Positions 20,038 to 27,971 are shown, numbered from the stretch's first letter. The stretch is 36,625 bases of DNA from Streptomyces mesophilus (GCF_011044995.1 NZ_JAAKZW010000054.1:1-36625), one strand, 5' to 3'. Numbers and translations are program-made. Notes: generated by a model not told the origin, from the letters alone.

Positions 20038-20523
20038 ATGAGCACCGAAGTGATCACAGAGCGCAGGACCGCGGCCGCCGAGGGTGACATCGTCGTCTTC
20101 CATATCGGGATGCGGATCAACAAGTGGCGGGCGGTGCGCAGTTGGCTCCCGGTGTTCCGGGCCATGCCGCCGATGCTGCGGGAGCTGTCCCGGGACAAGG
20201 AGTCCGGGCTGCTCGGTTACCGGTTGCTGTTCGGCGGCCCGCGACTGCCGTACATCGTCCAGTACTGGGAGTCGAAGGAGAAGCTCCTCGCGTACGCGAT
20301 GGATGCCGGAAAGGCGCACCGGCCGGCCTGGACCGCTTACAACCGCAGCGCGCGCAACGCCGGGGGAGCGGTGGGCATTTGGCACGAGACCTATCTGGTG
20401 CCCGAGGGCCGTTACGAGAACGTCTACGTGAACATGCCGGAGTTCGGTCTGGGTGCCGCTTACGGCACTCAGCCGGTCGGCCGTCGCGGGGATCGCGCGG
20501 CCGACCGGCTGAAGGCGGCTTGA
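20038..20523 (+). CDS. DUF4188 (monooxygenase-like) protein
   Basis: 161-aa protein resembling the DUF4188 family, a dimeric alpha-beta-barrel fold related to small haem or antibiotic-type monooxygenases. Recognisable parts are the opening strand VVFHIGMRINKWRAVRSWLPVF, GLLGYRLLFGGPRLPYIVQYW, and WHETYLVPEGRYENVYVNMPEFGLG. The ATG at 20038 has GAGGAGGGG 6-14 nt upstream, a strong ribosome site. The divergent MerR gene and shared operator suggest induction by a small molecule. Enzymatic activity is not established for this family. Confidence 0.82.
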   Translation: MSTEVITERRTAAAEGDIVVFHIGMRINKWRAVRSWLPVFRAMPPMLRELSRDKESGLLGYRLLFGGPRLPYIVQYWESKEKLLAYAMDAGKAHRPAWTAYNRSARNAGGAVGIWHETYLVPEGRYENVYVNMPEFGLGAAYGTQPVGRRGDRAADRLKAA

Positions 20524-20588
20524 GGAATTTCGTCTGGAGAGGTCGTACGGGAATCAGGGGCGCCCCATGGACGGTGGGGCATCAACTC

Positions 20589-20622
20589 GGAGGGTCCGCC
20601 GCGGCGTTGAGGCGGACCTTCC
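20589..20622. terminator. bidirectional terminator between the DUF4188 gene and ndgR
   Basis: 12-bp stem GGAGGGTCCGCC / GGCGGACCTTCC with one G-T pair and a 10-nt loop, in the gap between converging genes (stops at 20523 and 20641). Confidence 0.7.
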
Positions 20623-20640
20623 GTACGGACAGGGGTGGGC

Positions 20641-21357
20641 TCAGCCCGAGCGGCGCAGCGCTTCGGAGAGGCGGGCGGCCGCGTCGATGACGGCCTGGGC
20701 GTGCATACGGCCCGGGTGGCGGGTCAGGCGCTCGATCGGTCCGGAGACCGAGACGGCCGCGACCACGCGGTTGGACGGGCCGCGCACCGGCGCCGAGACC
20801 GAGGCGACGCCCGGTTCGCGCTCGCCGATCGACTGGGCCCAGCCCCGGCGCCGTACGCCGGAAAGTGCCGTGGCCGTGAAGCGCGCGCCCTGCAGGCCGC
20901 GGTGGAGGCGCTCGGGCTCCTCCCAGGCCATCAGGATCTGCGCGGAGGAGCCGGCCTTCATGGTCAGCGTCGAACCGACCGGGACGGTGTCCCGAAGGCC
21001 GGACAGACGCTCGGCCGCGGCGACGCAGATGCGCATGTCGCCCTGGCGGCGGTAGAGCTGGGCGCTCTCGCCCGTCACATCGCGCAGGTGGGTCAGGACC
21101 GGGCCCGCGGTCGCGAGCAGGCGGTCCTCGCCGGCCGCCGCGGCGAGCTCCGAGAGCCGGGGGCCGAGAATGAAACGCCCCTGCATGTCACGCGCCACCA
21201 TGCGGTGGTGTTCAAGGGCCACGGCAAGGCGGTGTGCCGTGGGTCGTGCGAGTCCGGTGGCCGCGACCAGCCCTGCGAGGGTGGCCGGACCGGACTCCAG
21301 AGCGCTCAAGACCAGAGCCGCCTTGTCGAGAACGCCGACGCCGCTAGAGTTGTCCAT
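20641..21357 (-). CDS. ndgR: IclR-family regulator NdgR
   Basis: 238-aa IclR-type regulator; the location divergent from leuCD and the length match NdgR/AreB of Streptomyces, which controls leucine and other amino-acid metabolism and affects antibiotic production. The N-terminal winged HTH is around residues 8-60 (VLDKAALVLSALE ... LARPTAHRLAVALEHH), and the C-terminal effector domain includes QLYRRQGDMRICVAAAE and SVSAPVRGPSNRVVAAVSVSGP. The ATG at 21357 is chosen because the longer frame to 21495 has no family-like sequence. No clear ribosome site precedes it; a promoter 6 nt upstream suggests a leaderless mRNA. Confidence 0.93.
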   Translation of the reverse strand: MDNSSGVGVLDKAALVLSALESGPATLAGLVAATGLARPTAHRLAVALEHHRMVARDMQGRFILGPRLSELAAAAGEDRLLATAGPVLTHLRDVTGESAQLYRRQGDMRICVAAAERLSGLRDTVPVGSTLTMKAGSSAQILMAWEEPERLHRGLQGARFTATALSGVRRRGWAQSIGEREPGVASVSAPVRGPSNRVVAAVSVSGPIERLTRHPGRMHAQAVIDAAARLSEALRRSG

Positions 21358-21363
21358 GCGTCG

Positions 21364-21392
21364 ATATTCGCGTCTCACTCTGTGAAACGCAA
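21364..21392 (-). promoter_or_regulatory. predicted promoter of ndgR
   Basis: On minus: TTGCGT (21387-21392), 17-bp spacer, GAATAT (21364-21369), then 6 nt to the ATG. That distance would make transcript and coding start nearly coincide. The palindrome TCACTCTGTGA (21375-21385) is in the spacer. Confidence 0.4.
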
Positions 21393-21415
21393 GTTCAAAT
21401 TTTCCAGGAACTTGC
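21389..21415. promoter_or_regulatory. candidate NdgR operator between ndgR and leuC
   Basis: Perfect 8-bp inverted repeat GCAAGTTC (21389-21396) and GAACTTGC (21408-21415) with an 11-bp A/T-rich spacer. It overlaps the -35 region of ndgR and lies about 130 nt upstream of leuC, so one protein could repress ndgR and regulate leuCD. NdgR/AreB is known to bind this intergenic region in other Streptomyces; assignment of this dyad is inference. Confidence 0.5.
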
Positions 21416-21542
21416 CACCCTGTACGGACGACGGGCCGGAAAGCATGGGCCCGGCGGTGGACGTCCGGTACGTGGGGAACGGACGTAGCCGCCACACATC
21501 TCTAGTTGAGCCGGGCGCTGATGGCCGGCCGGAGGGAAAGCG

Positions 21543-22976
21543 ATGGGTAGGACACTCGCGGAGAAGGTCTGGGACGACCACGTCGTCCGGCGCGCCGAGG
21601 GCGAGCCCGACCTCCTCTACATCGATCTGCACCTGCTGCACGAGGTGACCAGCCCCCAGGCCTTCGACGGCCTCCGCAAGAGCGGCCGGCAGGTGCGGCG
21701 CCTCGACCTCACCATCGCGACCGAGGACCACAACACCCCCACCCTCGACATCGACAAGCCCATCGCGGACCCCGTCTCGCGCGTCCAGCTGGAGACGCTG
21801 CGCAAGAACGCGGCCGACTTCGGCGTACGCCTGCACTCGCTCGGCGACGTCGAGCAGGGCGTCGTCCACGTCGTGGGACCGCAGCTGGGCCTGACCCAGC
21901 CGGGCACCACGGTCGTCTGCGGTGACTCGCACACCTCCACCCACGGCGCCTTCGGCGCCCTGGCGTTCGGCATCGGCACCTCGCAGGTCGAGCACGTGCT
22001 CGCCACGCAGACGCTGCCGCTCGCCCGCCCCAAGACCATGGCCATCACGGTCGAGGGCGACGAACTGCCCGACGGTGTCTCCGCGAAGGACCTGATCCTC
22101 GCCATCATCACGAAGATCGGCACCGGCGGCGGCCAGGGCTACATCCTCGAATACCGCGGCCCCGCCATCGAGAAGCTCTCGATGGAAGCCCGGATGACCA
22201 TCTGCAACATGTCGATCGAGGCCGGTGCCCGCGCGGGCATGATCGCCCCCGACGAGACCACCTTCGACTACATCAAGGGCCGCGACCACGCCCCCGAGGG
22301 CGAGGACTGGGACGCCGCCGTGGCGTACTGGAAGACCCTGAAGACCGATGAGGACGCGGTGTTCGACGCCGAGGTCGTCATCAAGGCGGAAGAACTCGCG
22401 CCGTTCGTCACCTGGGGCACCAACCCCGGCCAGGGCGCGCCCCTGACGGCGAACGTCCCCGATCCTGCTTCGTACGAAGACGCTTCGGAGCGCCACGCGG
22501 CCGAAAAGGCCCTGGAGTACATGGGTCTGGAGGCCGGACAGGCGCTGCGCGACATCAAGGTCGACACCGTTTTCGTCGGTTCCTGCACCAACGGCCGTAT
22601 CGAGGACCTGCGCGCCGCCGCCGCGATCGTCGAGGGCCGCAAAATCGCCGACGGTGTACGGATGCTGGTCGTCCCCGGCTCCGCCCGTGTGGGTCTGCAG
22701 GCCGTATCCGAGGGCCTGGACAAGGTGTTCAAGGAGGCCGGCGCCGAATGGCGGCACGCGGGCTGCTCGATGTGTCTGGGCATGAACCCGGACCAACTCG
22801 CCCCCGGCGAGCGCTCCGCGTCCACCTCCAACCGCAACTTCGAGGGCCGGCAGGGCAAGGGCGGCCGCACCCACCTGGTCTCGCCCCAGGTCGCCGCCGC
22901 CACCGCGGTCCTTGGCCATCTGGCCTCGCCCGCCGACCTGTCCGAAGCCGACGCCCGTACGCCCGCTGGAGTCTGA
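21543..22976 (+). CDS. leuC: 3-isopropylmalate dehydratase large subunit
   Basis: Aconitase-family [4Fe-4S] isomerase subunit converting 2- to 3-isopropylmalate in leucine synthesis, with LeuD. 477 aa, the full family length. The cluster cysteines are Cys348 (GSCTNGR) and Cys408/Cys411 (GCSMCLGMN). Other signatures are VVCGDSHTSTHGAFGALAFGIGTS and the C-terminal SERSASTSNRNFEGRQG. The ATG follows GGAGGGAAAGCG. The leuD start is 6 nt after the stop, so it is one operon. Confidence 0.98.
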   Translation: MGRTLAEKVWDDHVVRRAEGEPDLLYIDLHLLHEVTSPQAFDGLRKSGRQVRRLDLTIATEDHNTPTLDIDKPIADPVSRVQLETLRKNAADFGVRLHSLGDVEQGVVHVVGPQLGLTQPGTTVVCGDSHTSTHGAFGALAFGIGTSQVEHVLATQTLPLARPKTMAITVEGDELPDGVSAKDLILAIITKIGTGGGQGYILEYRGPAIEKLSMEARMTICNMSIEAGARAGMIAPDETTFDYIKGRDHAPEGEDWDAAVAYWKTLKTDEDAVFDAEVVIKAEELAPFVTWGTNPGQGAPLTANVPDPASYEDASERHAAEKALEYMGLEAGQALRDIKVDTVFVGSCTNGRIEDLRAAAAIVEGRKIADGVRMLVVPGSARVGLQAVSEGLDKVFKEAGAEWRHAGCSMCLGMNPDQLAPGERSASTSNRNFEGRQGKGGRTHLVSPQVAAATAVLGHLASPADLSEADARTPAGV

Positions 22977-22982
22977 TCAGCC

Positions 22983-23576
22983 ATGGAAGCTTTCACCACG
23001 CACACCGGCCGGGCCGTACCGCTGCGCCGCAGCAACGTCGACACCGACCAGATCATCCCCGCGCACTGGCTGAAGAAGGTCACGCGCGACGGCTTCGAGG
23101 ACGGCCTGTTCGAGGCCTGGCGCAAGGACCCGGAGTTCATCCTCAACAAGGAGGAGCGCGAGGGCGCCACGGTTCTGGTCGCCGGACCCGACTTCGGCAC
23201 CGGCTCCTCCCGTGAACACGCCGTCTGGGCCCTGCAGAACTACGGCTTCAAGGCGGTCATCTCCTCCCGCTTCGCCGACATCTTCCGCGGCAACTCGCTG
23301 AAGAACGGCCTCCTGACCGTCGTACTCGACCAGAAGGTCGTGGACGCGCTGTGGGAGCTCGCGGATGCCGATCCGACGGCCGAAATCACCGTGGACCTGC
23401 AGGAACGCCAGGTGCGCGCCGAGGGGATCACCGCCGACTTCGAGTTGGACGAGAACGCCCGCTGGCGGCTCCTGAACGGCCTCGACGACATCAGCATCAC
23501 GCTGCAGAACGAGCCCGACATCGCGGCCTACGAGTCGGGTCGCCCCGCCTACAAGCCGCGCACCGTCCAGGTGTGA
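22983..23576 (+). CDS. leuD: 3-isopropylmalate dehydratase small subunit
   Basis: 197-aa swivel-domain subunit that completes the LeuCD enzyme. Signatures are RRSNVDTDQIIPAHWLKK at the start, GPDFGTGSSREHAVWAL (substrate-binding loop with GTGSSR), and KNGLLTVVLDQ. It begins 6 nt after leuC and is followed by a strong terminator at 23613. Confidence 0.98.
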   Translation: MEAFTTHTGRAVPLRRSNVDTDQIIPAHWLKKVTRDGFEDGLFEAWRKDPEFILNKEEREGATVLVAGPDFGTGSSREHAVWALQNYGFKAVISSRFADIFRGNSLKNGLLTVVLDQKVVDALWELADADPTAEITVDLQERQVRAEGITADFELDENARWRLLNGLDDISITLQNEPDIAAYESGRPAYKPRTVQV

Positions 23577-23612
23577 TGCGCCATTCGGGCACGTGAGCCC
23601 GGCAACTTTTGT

Positions 23613-23642
23613 GAACCGCGGTCTGCGTGCAGGCCGCGGTTC
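23613..23642 (+). terminator. terminator of leuCD
   Basis: 13-bp stem (GAACCGCGG plus T-CTG, paired with CAG-G plus CCGCGGTTC) with a 4-nt loop, followed shortly by GGCGTTTT. It begins 36 nt after the leuD stop. Confidence 0.85.
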
Positions 23643-23827
23643 GGCGTTTTGGGCCGCGGGGGCCCCAAGTCCTCCTGAGTGACGGCGAGTTGGCTTCGCC
23701 GGCCGGACGCGCCACGGGGCCCGCGCGAGGAGCGACTTCAGGTCTTCGGCCGCCCCGAAATCCCCTTCTGCGCGGCACGCTGAGGCCTCGTGAGGCGACA
23801 ACTCAGGCCAGATGGCACAATCGGTGC

Positions 23828-24073
23828 ATGGAACGCGAACGCCAACTCGAGCTCTACGGCGAGGTCGCGGACCAGCTGAAAGAGGCGCACCGCAAGGTGC
23901 GTGAACTGCAAGTACCGGAGAGCGTACGGATGGCGCTGACCCGGAAGCTGCTGGTCATTACGGCCGCGGCCAAACACGATCTCGTCGATGCGGCAAGACG
24001 CCTTGGGCAGTTCATGGATGAGCTGGACGCAAGGGCCTTATCCGATGGCGGATCCACGGACGGAACTCCTTGA
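23828..24073 (+). CDS. small conserved-looking helical protein of unknown function
   Basis: 81-aa, highly charged, all-helical-looking protein (ERERQLELYGEVADQLKEAHRKV ... VRMALTRKLLVITAAAKHDLVDAARRLGQFMDELDAR). Heptad-like spacing of Leu/Val suggests a coiled coil. The ATG at 23828 has no clear ribosome site; a CACAAT -10-like box ends 6 nt upstream, allowing a leaderless transcript. The longer frame from 23627 runs through the leuCD terminator and is discounted. From memory a homologue sits between leuD and hupS in S. coelicolor, but no function is known to me. Confidence 0.75.
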   Translation: MERERQLELYGEVADQLKEAHRKVRELQVPESVRMALTRKLLVITAAAKHDLVDAARRLGQFMDELDARALSDGGSTDGTP

Positions 24074-24115
24074 AGCCCCCAGTTTGCTGCGGTTGAAGAC
24101 CCAGTTCGCTGCGGC
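24071..24115. repeat. imperfect tandem repeat before hupS
   Basis: Two copies of about 22-23 bp (24071-24093 and 24094-24115), sharing TGAAG-CCC-AGTT-GCTGCGG with a few differences. The first copy starts at the stop codon of the 81-aa gene; the second ends 26 nt before the hupS -35 box. It could be a repeated upstream regulatory site. Confidence 0.5.
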
Positions 24116-24141
24116 ACGTGGGTGATTCGCCCGTTTCGTGT

Positions 24142-24170
24142 TTGATTTGCGGTATATATCTGCCTAACGT
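24142..24170 (+). promoter_or_regulatory. predicted promoter of hupS
   Basis: TTGATT (24142-24147), a 17-bp AT-rich spacer, TAACGT (24165-24170). Expected transcription start is near 24177, giving a leader of about 45 nt with AAGGGG before the GTG start. Confidence 0.65.
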
Positions 24171-24221
24171 GCGAAAAAGCCAGAACAGATTCGTTCCGGC
24201 AATGTCTCCGAAGGGGAAGAC

Positions 24222-24884
24222 GTGAACAAGGCGCAGCTCGTAGAAACGATTGCCGACAAGGTCGGTGGCCGTCAGCAGGCCTCCGACGCCGTCGACGCCG
24301 TACTGGACGCCATCGTCCGTGCCGTTGTCAGCGGTGACCGCGTTTCGGTCACGGGCTTCGGCTCGTTCGAGAAGGTCGACCGCCCGGCCCGTTACGCCCG
24401 CAACCCGCAGACGGGTGAGCGCGTGCGGGTCAAGAAGACCTCGGTGCCGCGTTTCCGCGCGGGCCAGGGCTTCAAGGACCTCGTGAGCGGCTCCAAGAAG
24501 CTCCCGAAGAACGACGTGGCGGTCAAGAAGGCGCCCAAGGGCAGCCTGTCCGGCGGCGCTTCCGCGACGGTCAAGAAGGCCGCTGCCAAGAAGGCCACCA
24601 CCGCCAAGAAGGCGGCGGCGAAGAAGACCACCGCCAAGAAGACGGTCGCGAAGAAGACGACCGCCAAGAAGGCGACGGCGAAGAAGACCACGGCCAAGAA
24701 GGCGACTCCGGCCGCCAAGAAGGCCACGGCCAAGAAGACCACCGCCAAGAAGGCGGCCCCGGCCAAGAAGGCGACGGCGAAGAAGACCGCCCCCGCCAAG
24801 AAGGCCACGGCGAAGAAGGCGCCCGCCAAGAAGTCGACGGCGCGCAAGACCACCGCCAAGAAGGCCACCGCCAGGAAGAAGTGA
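24222..24884 (+). CDS. hupS: HU-family nucleoid protein HupS with lysine-rich tail
   Basis: 220-aa DNA-binding protein. Residues 1 to about 90 are a standard HU domain (MNKAQLVETIADKVGG ... VTGFGSFEKVDRPARYARNPQTGERV ... PRFRAGQGFKDLV). From about 105 a histone-H1-like tail consists of repeated A/T-K-K-A/T units. Streptomyces has a normal short HU (HupA) and this tailed form (HupS), which is associated with sporulation and chromosome compaction. GTG start with GAAGGGGA upstream. The repeated codons make this a likely spot for length variation between strains. Confidence 0.96.
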   Translation: MNKAQLVETIADKVGGRQQASDAVDAVLDAIVRAVVSGDRVSVTGFGSFEKVDRPARYARNPQTGERVRVKKTSVPRFRAGQGFKDLVSGSKKLPKNDVAVKKAPKGSLSGGASATVKKAAAKKATTAKKAAAKKTTAKKTVAKKTTAKKATAKKTTAKKATPAAKKATAKKTTAKKAAPAKKATAKKTAPAKKATAKKAPAKKSTARKTTAKKATARKK

Positions 24885-24937
24885 CGGTCGGCGGCCCTTC
24901 TGGTGGCCGCCGCGCTTCGCAGGGCTCACTCACGCGC

Positions 24938-24969
24938 CGGGCCGGTCCCCTCACGGGGGGACCGGCCCG
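24938..24969 (+). terminator. terminator of hupS
   Basis: Perfect 13-bp stem CGGGCCGGTCCCC / GGGGACCGGCCCG with a 6-nt loop, 53 nt after the hupS stop and just before the promoter of the next small gene. Confidence 0.85.
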
Positions 24970-24975
24970 CGTGCG

Positions 24976-25005
24976 TTCCACAGCCCGAGGGGCGCCCGAT
25001 ACGCT
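24976..25005 (+). promoter_or_regulatory. predicted leaderless promoter of the 67-aa gene
   Basis: TTCCAC (24976-24981), 18-bp spacer, TACGCT (25000-25005), then 6 nt to the ATG at 25012. No ribosome site is present, so translation probably starts at or next to the mRNA 5' end. Confidence 0.5.
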
Positions 25006-25011
25006 GCGGTC

Positions 25012-25215
25012 ATGCAGGCCACCGCGTACACCTACGATCCCGAGTCCCGCAGCGGCAGTGTCCTCCTGGACGACGGCACCCCCGTCGAGTTCGCCGCCGA
25101 GGCCTTCGACGCCGGTGGCCTGAGGCTGCTCAGGCCAGGTCAGCGCGTACGCATCGAGGTGGCGGGCGAAGGCGAGGGCCGGCGGATCACGCTGGTGACT
25201 CTGCAGACCTTCTGA
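25012..25215 (+). CDS. small OB-fold/cold-shock-like protein
   Basis: 67-aa protein with a beta-rich pattern reminiscent of cold-shock/OB-fold proteins (SVLLDDGTPVEFAAEAFDAGGLRLLRPGQRVRIEV, ending RITLVTLQTF). It lacks the canonical RNP1 and RNP2 aromatic motifs, so nucleic-acid binding is uncertain. Convergent with cofC; the 3' ends overlap by 29 bp (25187-25215). Confidence 0.75.
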   Translation: MQATAYTYDPESRSGSVLLDDGTPVEFAAEAFDAGGLRLLRPGQRVRIEVAGEGEGRRITLVTLQTF

Positions 25216-25876
25216 ACATCTCGGCACTGCGCGGCCCGAGGCCGAGACGGCTCGCGGCCCGCAGGTCCTCCCAGGTGTCCACGTCCTGACGGACGCTGTC
25301 GACGCCGGCCAGGGTGAGTTCGACCGCCCCGGACGCCGTATGGCGGGCGCGTGAGGCGCCGCCGAAGGCCGGGGCGAGTTCCGTTCCGGGGCCCGCCGAC
25401 AACAGTGTCGTGCCGATTCCGGCGGCATCCGCGAGAAATGCGCGCGGGAATTGCGCGGCATTGTCGAGTACGGCGGTCAATTCGGCCGGGCGCAGGGCCG
25501 GCAGATCCGCGTTCAGTGCCGCAATCGCCGCCTTTGGCCGCAGCGCCCGTACGGCCTGCTCTCCGTGCGTGAGCGCGGCGTTCAGGCCCGTGGCGGGTTC
25601 GTCCCGCACGATCCGGGCGCCGAGCGCCGCGAGTTCCCGTCCGGCCAACTCGTCGTCCGTGACGACCACCACATCCCGTACCGCAGGGCAGGCCGCCACC
25701 GCCGCCACCGTGTCCTGGGCGAACGCCAGGGCCAGCGAAGGGCGCAGCGGTGCCGAGCCCAGGGCGGAGAACGGCTCCACGAGCCTGCTCTTCGCCCGCG
25801 CCAGCGGCTTCAGGGGTATGACCAGGGTCCACGCGAGCGGCGTGGGCCGGCCGTTGTCGGTGCGCATCGCGCCCAT
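25187..25876 (-). CDS. cofC: 2-phospho-L-lactate (phosphoenolpyruvate) guanylyltransferase
   Basis: CofC/FbiD enzyme of coenzyme F420 synthesis, joining GTP with phospholactate or phosphoenolpyruvate. 229 aa with a nucleotidyltransferase Rossmann fold: VIPLKPLARAKSRL near the start binds the nucleotide, VVVVTDDE follows, and AALNADLPALRPAEL carries the metal-binding Asp. ATG at 25876, or the in-frame ATG at 25867; neither ribosome site is decisive. No other F420 gene is in the window. It is divergent from plsC. Confidence 0.9.
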   Translation of the reverse strand: MGAMRTDNGRPTPLAWTLVIPLKPLARAKSRLVEPFSALGSAPLRPSLALAFAQDTVAAVAACPAVRDVVVVTDDELAGRELAALGARIVRDEPATGLNAALTHGEQAVRALRPKAAIAALNADLPALRPAELTAVLDNAAQFPRAFLADAAGIGTTLLSAGPGTELAPAFGGASRARHTASGAVELTLAGVDSVRQDVDTWEDLRAASRLGLGPRSAEMFRRSAESPA

Positions 25877-26054
25877 TCTCGCCCGCGGGGCGGGGCTGTG
25901 GAGGCCCTGGGGTCACGAGGTGGCAAAGGCCTGTCCAGGGCGGGTGAGAGCACATAGGGGGGCGTACGGTGTTCTCGACAGACCGGGGACCTGGGGCGAC
26001 ACTTGTGCGGCCGCCCACCCAGCCACACATAGGTCCGTAGAGGAAGGTGTCCGA

Positions 26055-26834
26055 GTGCCCCGCCGCAGAATCGGCTTCTGGTACCGCCTTGCGGCGGTCA
26101 TCGCCAAACCGCCGCTGATTGTTCTCCTCAAGCGGGACTGGCGCGGGATGGAACACATTCCGGCCGAGGGCGGATTTATCACCGCGGTGAACCACAATTC
26201 GCATGTCGACCCATTGGCATACGCGCACTATCAGTACAACACCGGACGTGTGCCGCGTTTCCTCGCCAAGCACGGGCTTTTCAAGACCGGTTTTGTCGGC
26301 ATGATGATGCGGGGGACCGGACAGATCCCCGTCTACCGCGAGTCCACGGATGCCCTGAGCGCGTTTCGCGCGGCCATCGCCGCGGTCGAGCGCGGGGAAT
26401 GCGTCGCGTTCTATCCGGAGGGCACGATCACCCGTGACCCGGACCAGTGGCCGATGACCGCGAAGACCGGTGCCGCGCGGGTCGCGCTGCAGACCAAGTG
26501 CCCGGTGATTCCCGTCGCGCAGTGGGGCGCCAACGAGTTGCTCCCGCCGTACGCGAAGAAGCCCGATCTCTTCCCGCGCAAGACCAGCCGTGTGCTCGCC
26601 GGACCCCCGGTGGACCTGTCGGCCTTCTACGACCGCGAGATGACGCCCGAACTCCTGCAGGAGGCAACGGAGGTCATCATGCGGCACATCACCGCACTGC
26701 TCGAGGAACTGCGCGGTGAGAAGGCTCCCGACAAGCCGTACGACCCGCGTCTGGCGCGGATCGAGCAGCGGCGCAAGCTGGCCGAGGCGGCCAGGACTGA
26801 AGGCGACCGCGAAAGCGAGGGCGAGAAGAAGTGA
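26055..26834 (+). CDS. plsC: 1-acyl-sn-glycerol-3-phosphate acyltransferase
   Basis: 259-aa PlsC-type acyltransferase that makes phosphatidic acid at the inner membrane. Motif I is NHNSHVD (H-x4-D), motif II lies in the GMMMRGTGQIPVYRES region, motif III is FYPEGTITRD, and motif IV is VIPVAQWGANELLPP. An N-terminal hydrophobic helix (YRLAAVIAKPPLIVLL) can associate with the membrane, and the C-terminus is charged. GTG at 26055 with AGGAAGG upstream; the much longer frame from 25314 is antisense to cofC and is rejected. It overlaps gpsA by 4 nt (GTGA). Confidence 0.94.
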   Translation: MPRRRIGFWYRLAAVIAKPPLIVLLKRDWRGMEHIPAEGGFITAVNHNSHVDPLAYAHYQYNTGRVPRFLAKHGLFKTGFVGMMMRGTGQIPVYRESTDALSAFRAAIAAVERGECVAFYPEGTITRDPDQWPMTAKTGAARVALQTKCPVIPVAQWGANELLPPYAKKPDLFPRKTSRVLAGPPVDLSAFYDREMTPELLQEATEVIMRHITALLEELRGEKAPDKPYDPRLARIEQRRKLAEAARTEGDRESEGEKK

Positions 26835-27841
26835 CTGCACCGGTGAAGGCGGCCGTCTTCGGTACGGGTTCGTGGGGGACGACGTTCGCCATGGTGCTCG
26901 CCGACGCGGGTTGTGACGTGACGCTGTGGGGCCGCCGCCCGGAGCTGGCCGAGGCCATCAACTCCAGGCACAGCAACCCGGACTACCTGCCAGGCGTCGA
27001 ACTCCCTGACGGGATCAGGGCGACCACCGACCCGGCCGAGGCCGCGGCAGGCGCGGAGTTCACGGTCCTCGCGGTCCCCTCGCAGACATTGCGTGGCAAT
27101 CTCGCCCAGTGGGCGCCGCTGCTGGCGCGCGACACCGTGCTCGTCTCCCTGATGAAGGGCGTGGAACTCGGGTCCGCGATGCGGATGAGCGAGGTCATCG
27201 AAGACGTCACGAAGACCCCTGCCGACCGTATTGCCGTGCTCTCGGGCCCCAACCTCGCCCGGGAGATTGCCGCCCGGATGCCGGCCGCGGCTGTGGTCGC
27301 CTGCCGGGACGAGTCCGTGGCGCAGCGGCTCCAGAAGGCCTGCCACACCCCGTACTTCCGCCCGTACACCGAAACCGACGTCGTCGGCTGTGAGCTCGGT
27401 GGCGCGGTGAAGAACGTGATCGGTCTCGCCGTCGGCATCGCGGACGGCATGGGCCTCGGCGACAACACCAAGGGTTCGCTCATCACCCGTGGTCTGGCGG
27501 AGACTGCACGGCTGGGTCTCGCCATGGGCGCCGACCCGCTGACCTTCTCCGGGCTCGCGGGCCTCGGGGATCTCGTGGCGACGGCGTCTTCGCCGCTGTC
27601 ACGCAACCACACCTTCGGCATCAACCTCGGCAAGGGCATGACCCTCGAGGAGACCATCGCGGTCACCAAGCAGACCGCCGAGGGCGTCAAGTCCTGTGAA
27701 TCCGTGGCCGATCTGGCCCGGCGGCACGGCGTGGAGATGCCGATCACGGACACCGTGGTGGACATCGTGCACAACGGAAAGCCGCCGCTGGTCGCGGTCA
27801 AGGAACTCATGTCGCGCAGCGCGAAGGCCGAGCGTCGCTGA
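26831..27841 (+). CDS. gpsA: NAD(P)H-dependent glycerol-3-phosphate dehydrogenase
   Basis: 336-aa enzyme reducing dihydroxyacetone phosphate to sn-glycerol-3-phosphate, the backbone that PlsB/PlsC acylate. The Rossmann motif is GTGSWGTTFAMVLADAG (about residues 10-26), the catalytic Lys is in GGAVKNVIGLAVGIADGMGLGDN, and the substrate region follows with GLAGLGDLVATASSPLSRNH. The GTG start overlaps the plsC stop, so lipid-precursor steps are translated together. The stop at 27839-27841 also begins a 24-bp tandem repeat. Confidence 0.97.
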   Translation: MTAPVKAAVFGTGSWGTTFAMVLADAGCDVTLWGRRPELAEAINSRHSNPDYLPGVELPDGIRATTDPAEAAAGAEFTVLAVPSQTLRGNLAQWAPLLARDTVLVSLMKGVELGSAMRMSEVIEDVTKTPADRIAVLSGPNLAREIAARMPAAAVVACRDESVAQRLQKACHTPYFRPYTETDVVGCELGGAVKNVIGLAVGIADGMGLGDNTKGSLITRGLAETARLGLAMGADPLTFSGLAGLGDLVATASSPLSRNHTFGINLGKGMTLEETIAVTKQTAEGVKSCESVADLARRHGVEMPITDTVVDIVHNGKPPLVAVKELMSRSAKAERR

Positions 27842-27895
27842 CCGGCAGGTCGCAGGGGCCATTGACCGGCACGCCGCAGGGGCCGTTGACCGTCA
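27839..27895. repeat. 24-bp tandem repeat after gpsA
   Basis: Two 24-bp units (27839-27862 and 27863-27886) with 3 mismatches, each starting TGACCGGCA and containing CGCAGGGGCC, plus a partial third unit starting TGACCG at 27887. It lies upstream of the palindrome and of ddlA. Confidence 0.7.
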
Positions 27896-27903
27896 TGTCA
27901 TAG

Positions 27904-27926
27904 CGGTGTCACGGTCCGTGACACCG
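27904..27926. promoter_or_regulatory. 23-bp perfect palindrome upstream of ddlA
   Basis: Arm CGGTGTCACGG, a single T, then the exact reverse complement of the arm. With only 1 nt at the centre it is a poor RNA hairpin as it stands (a few central pairs would have to open), so a dimeric repressor or activator site is at least as likely as a gpsA terminator. It is 61 nt upstream of the ddlA ATG. Confidence 0.55.
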
Positions 27927-27971
27927 GCCGGACCTGCGCGCCGGGGCTCCCAGGGGCGCGGTCACGCAAGG

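Noticed and set aside
25314..26054. N-terminal extension of plsC to 25314
   Set aside because: This part is antisense to cofC, and the GTG at 26055 has a good ribosome site at the family-typical start.
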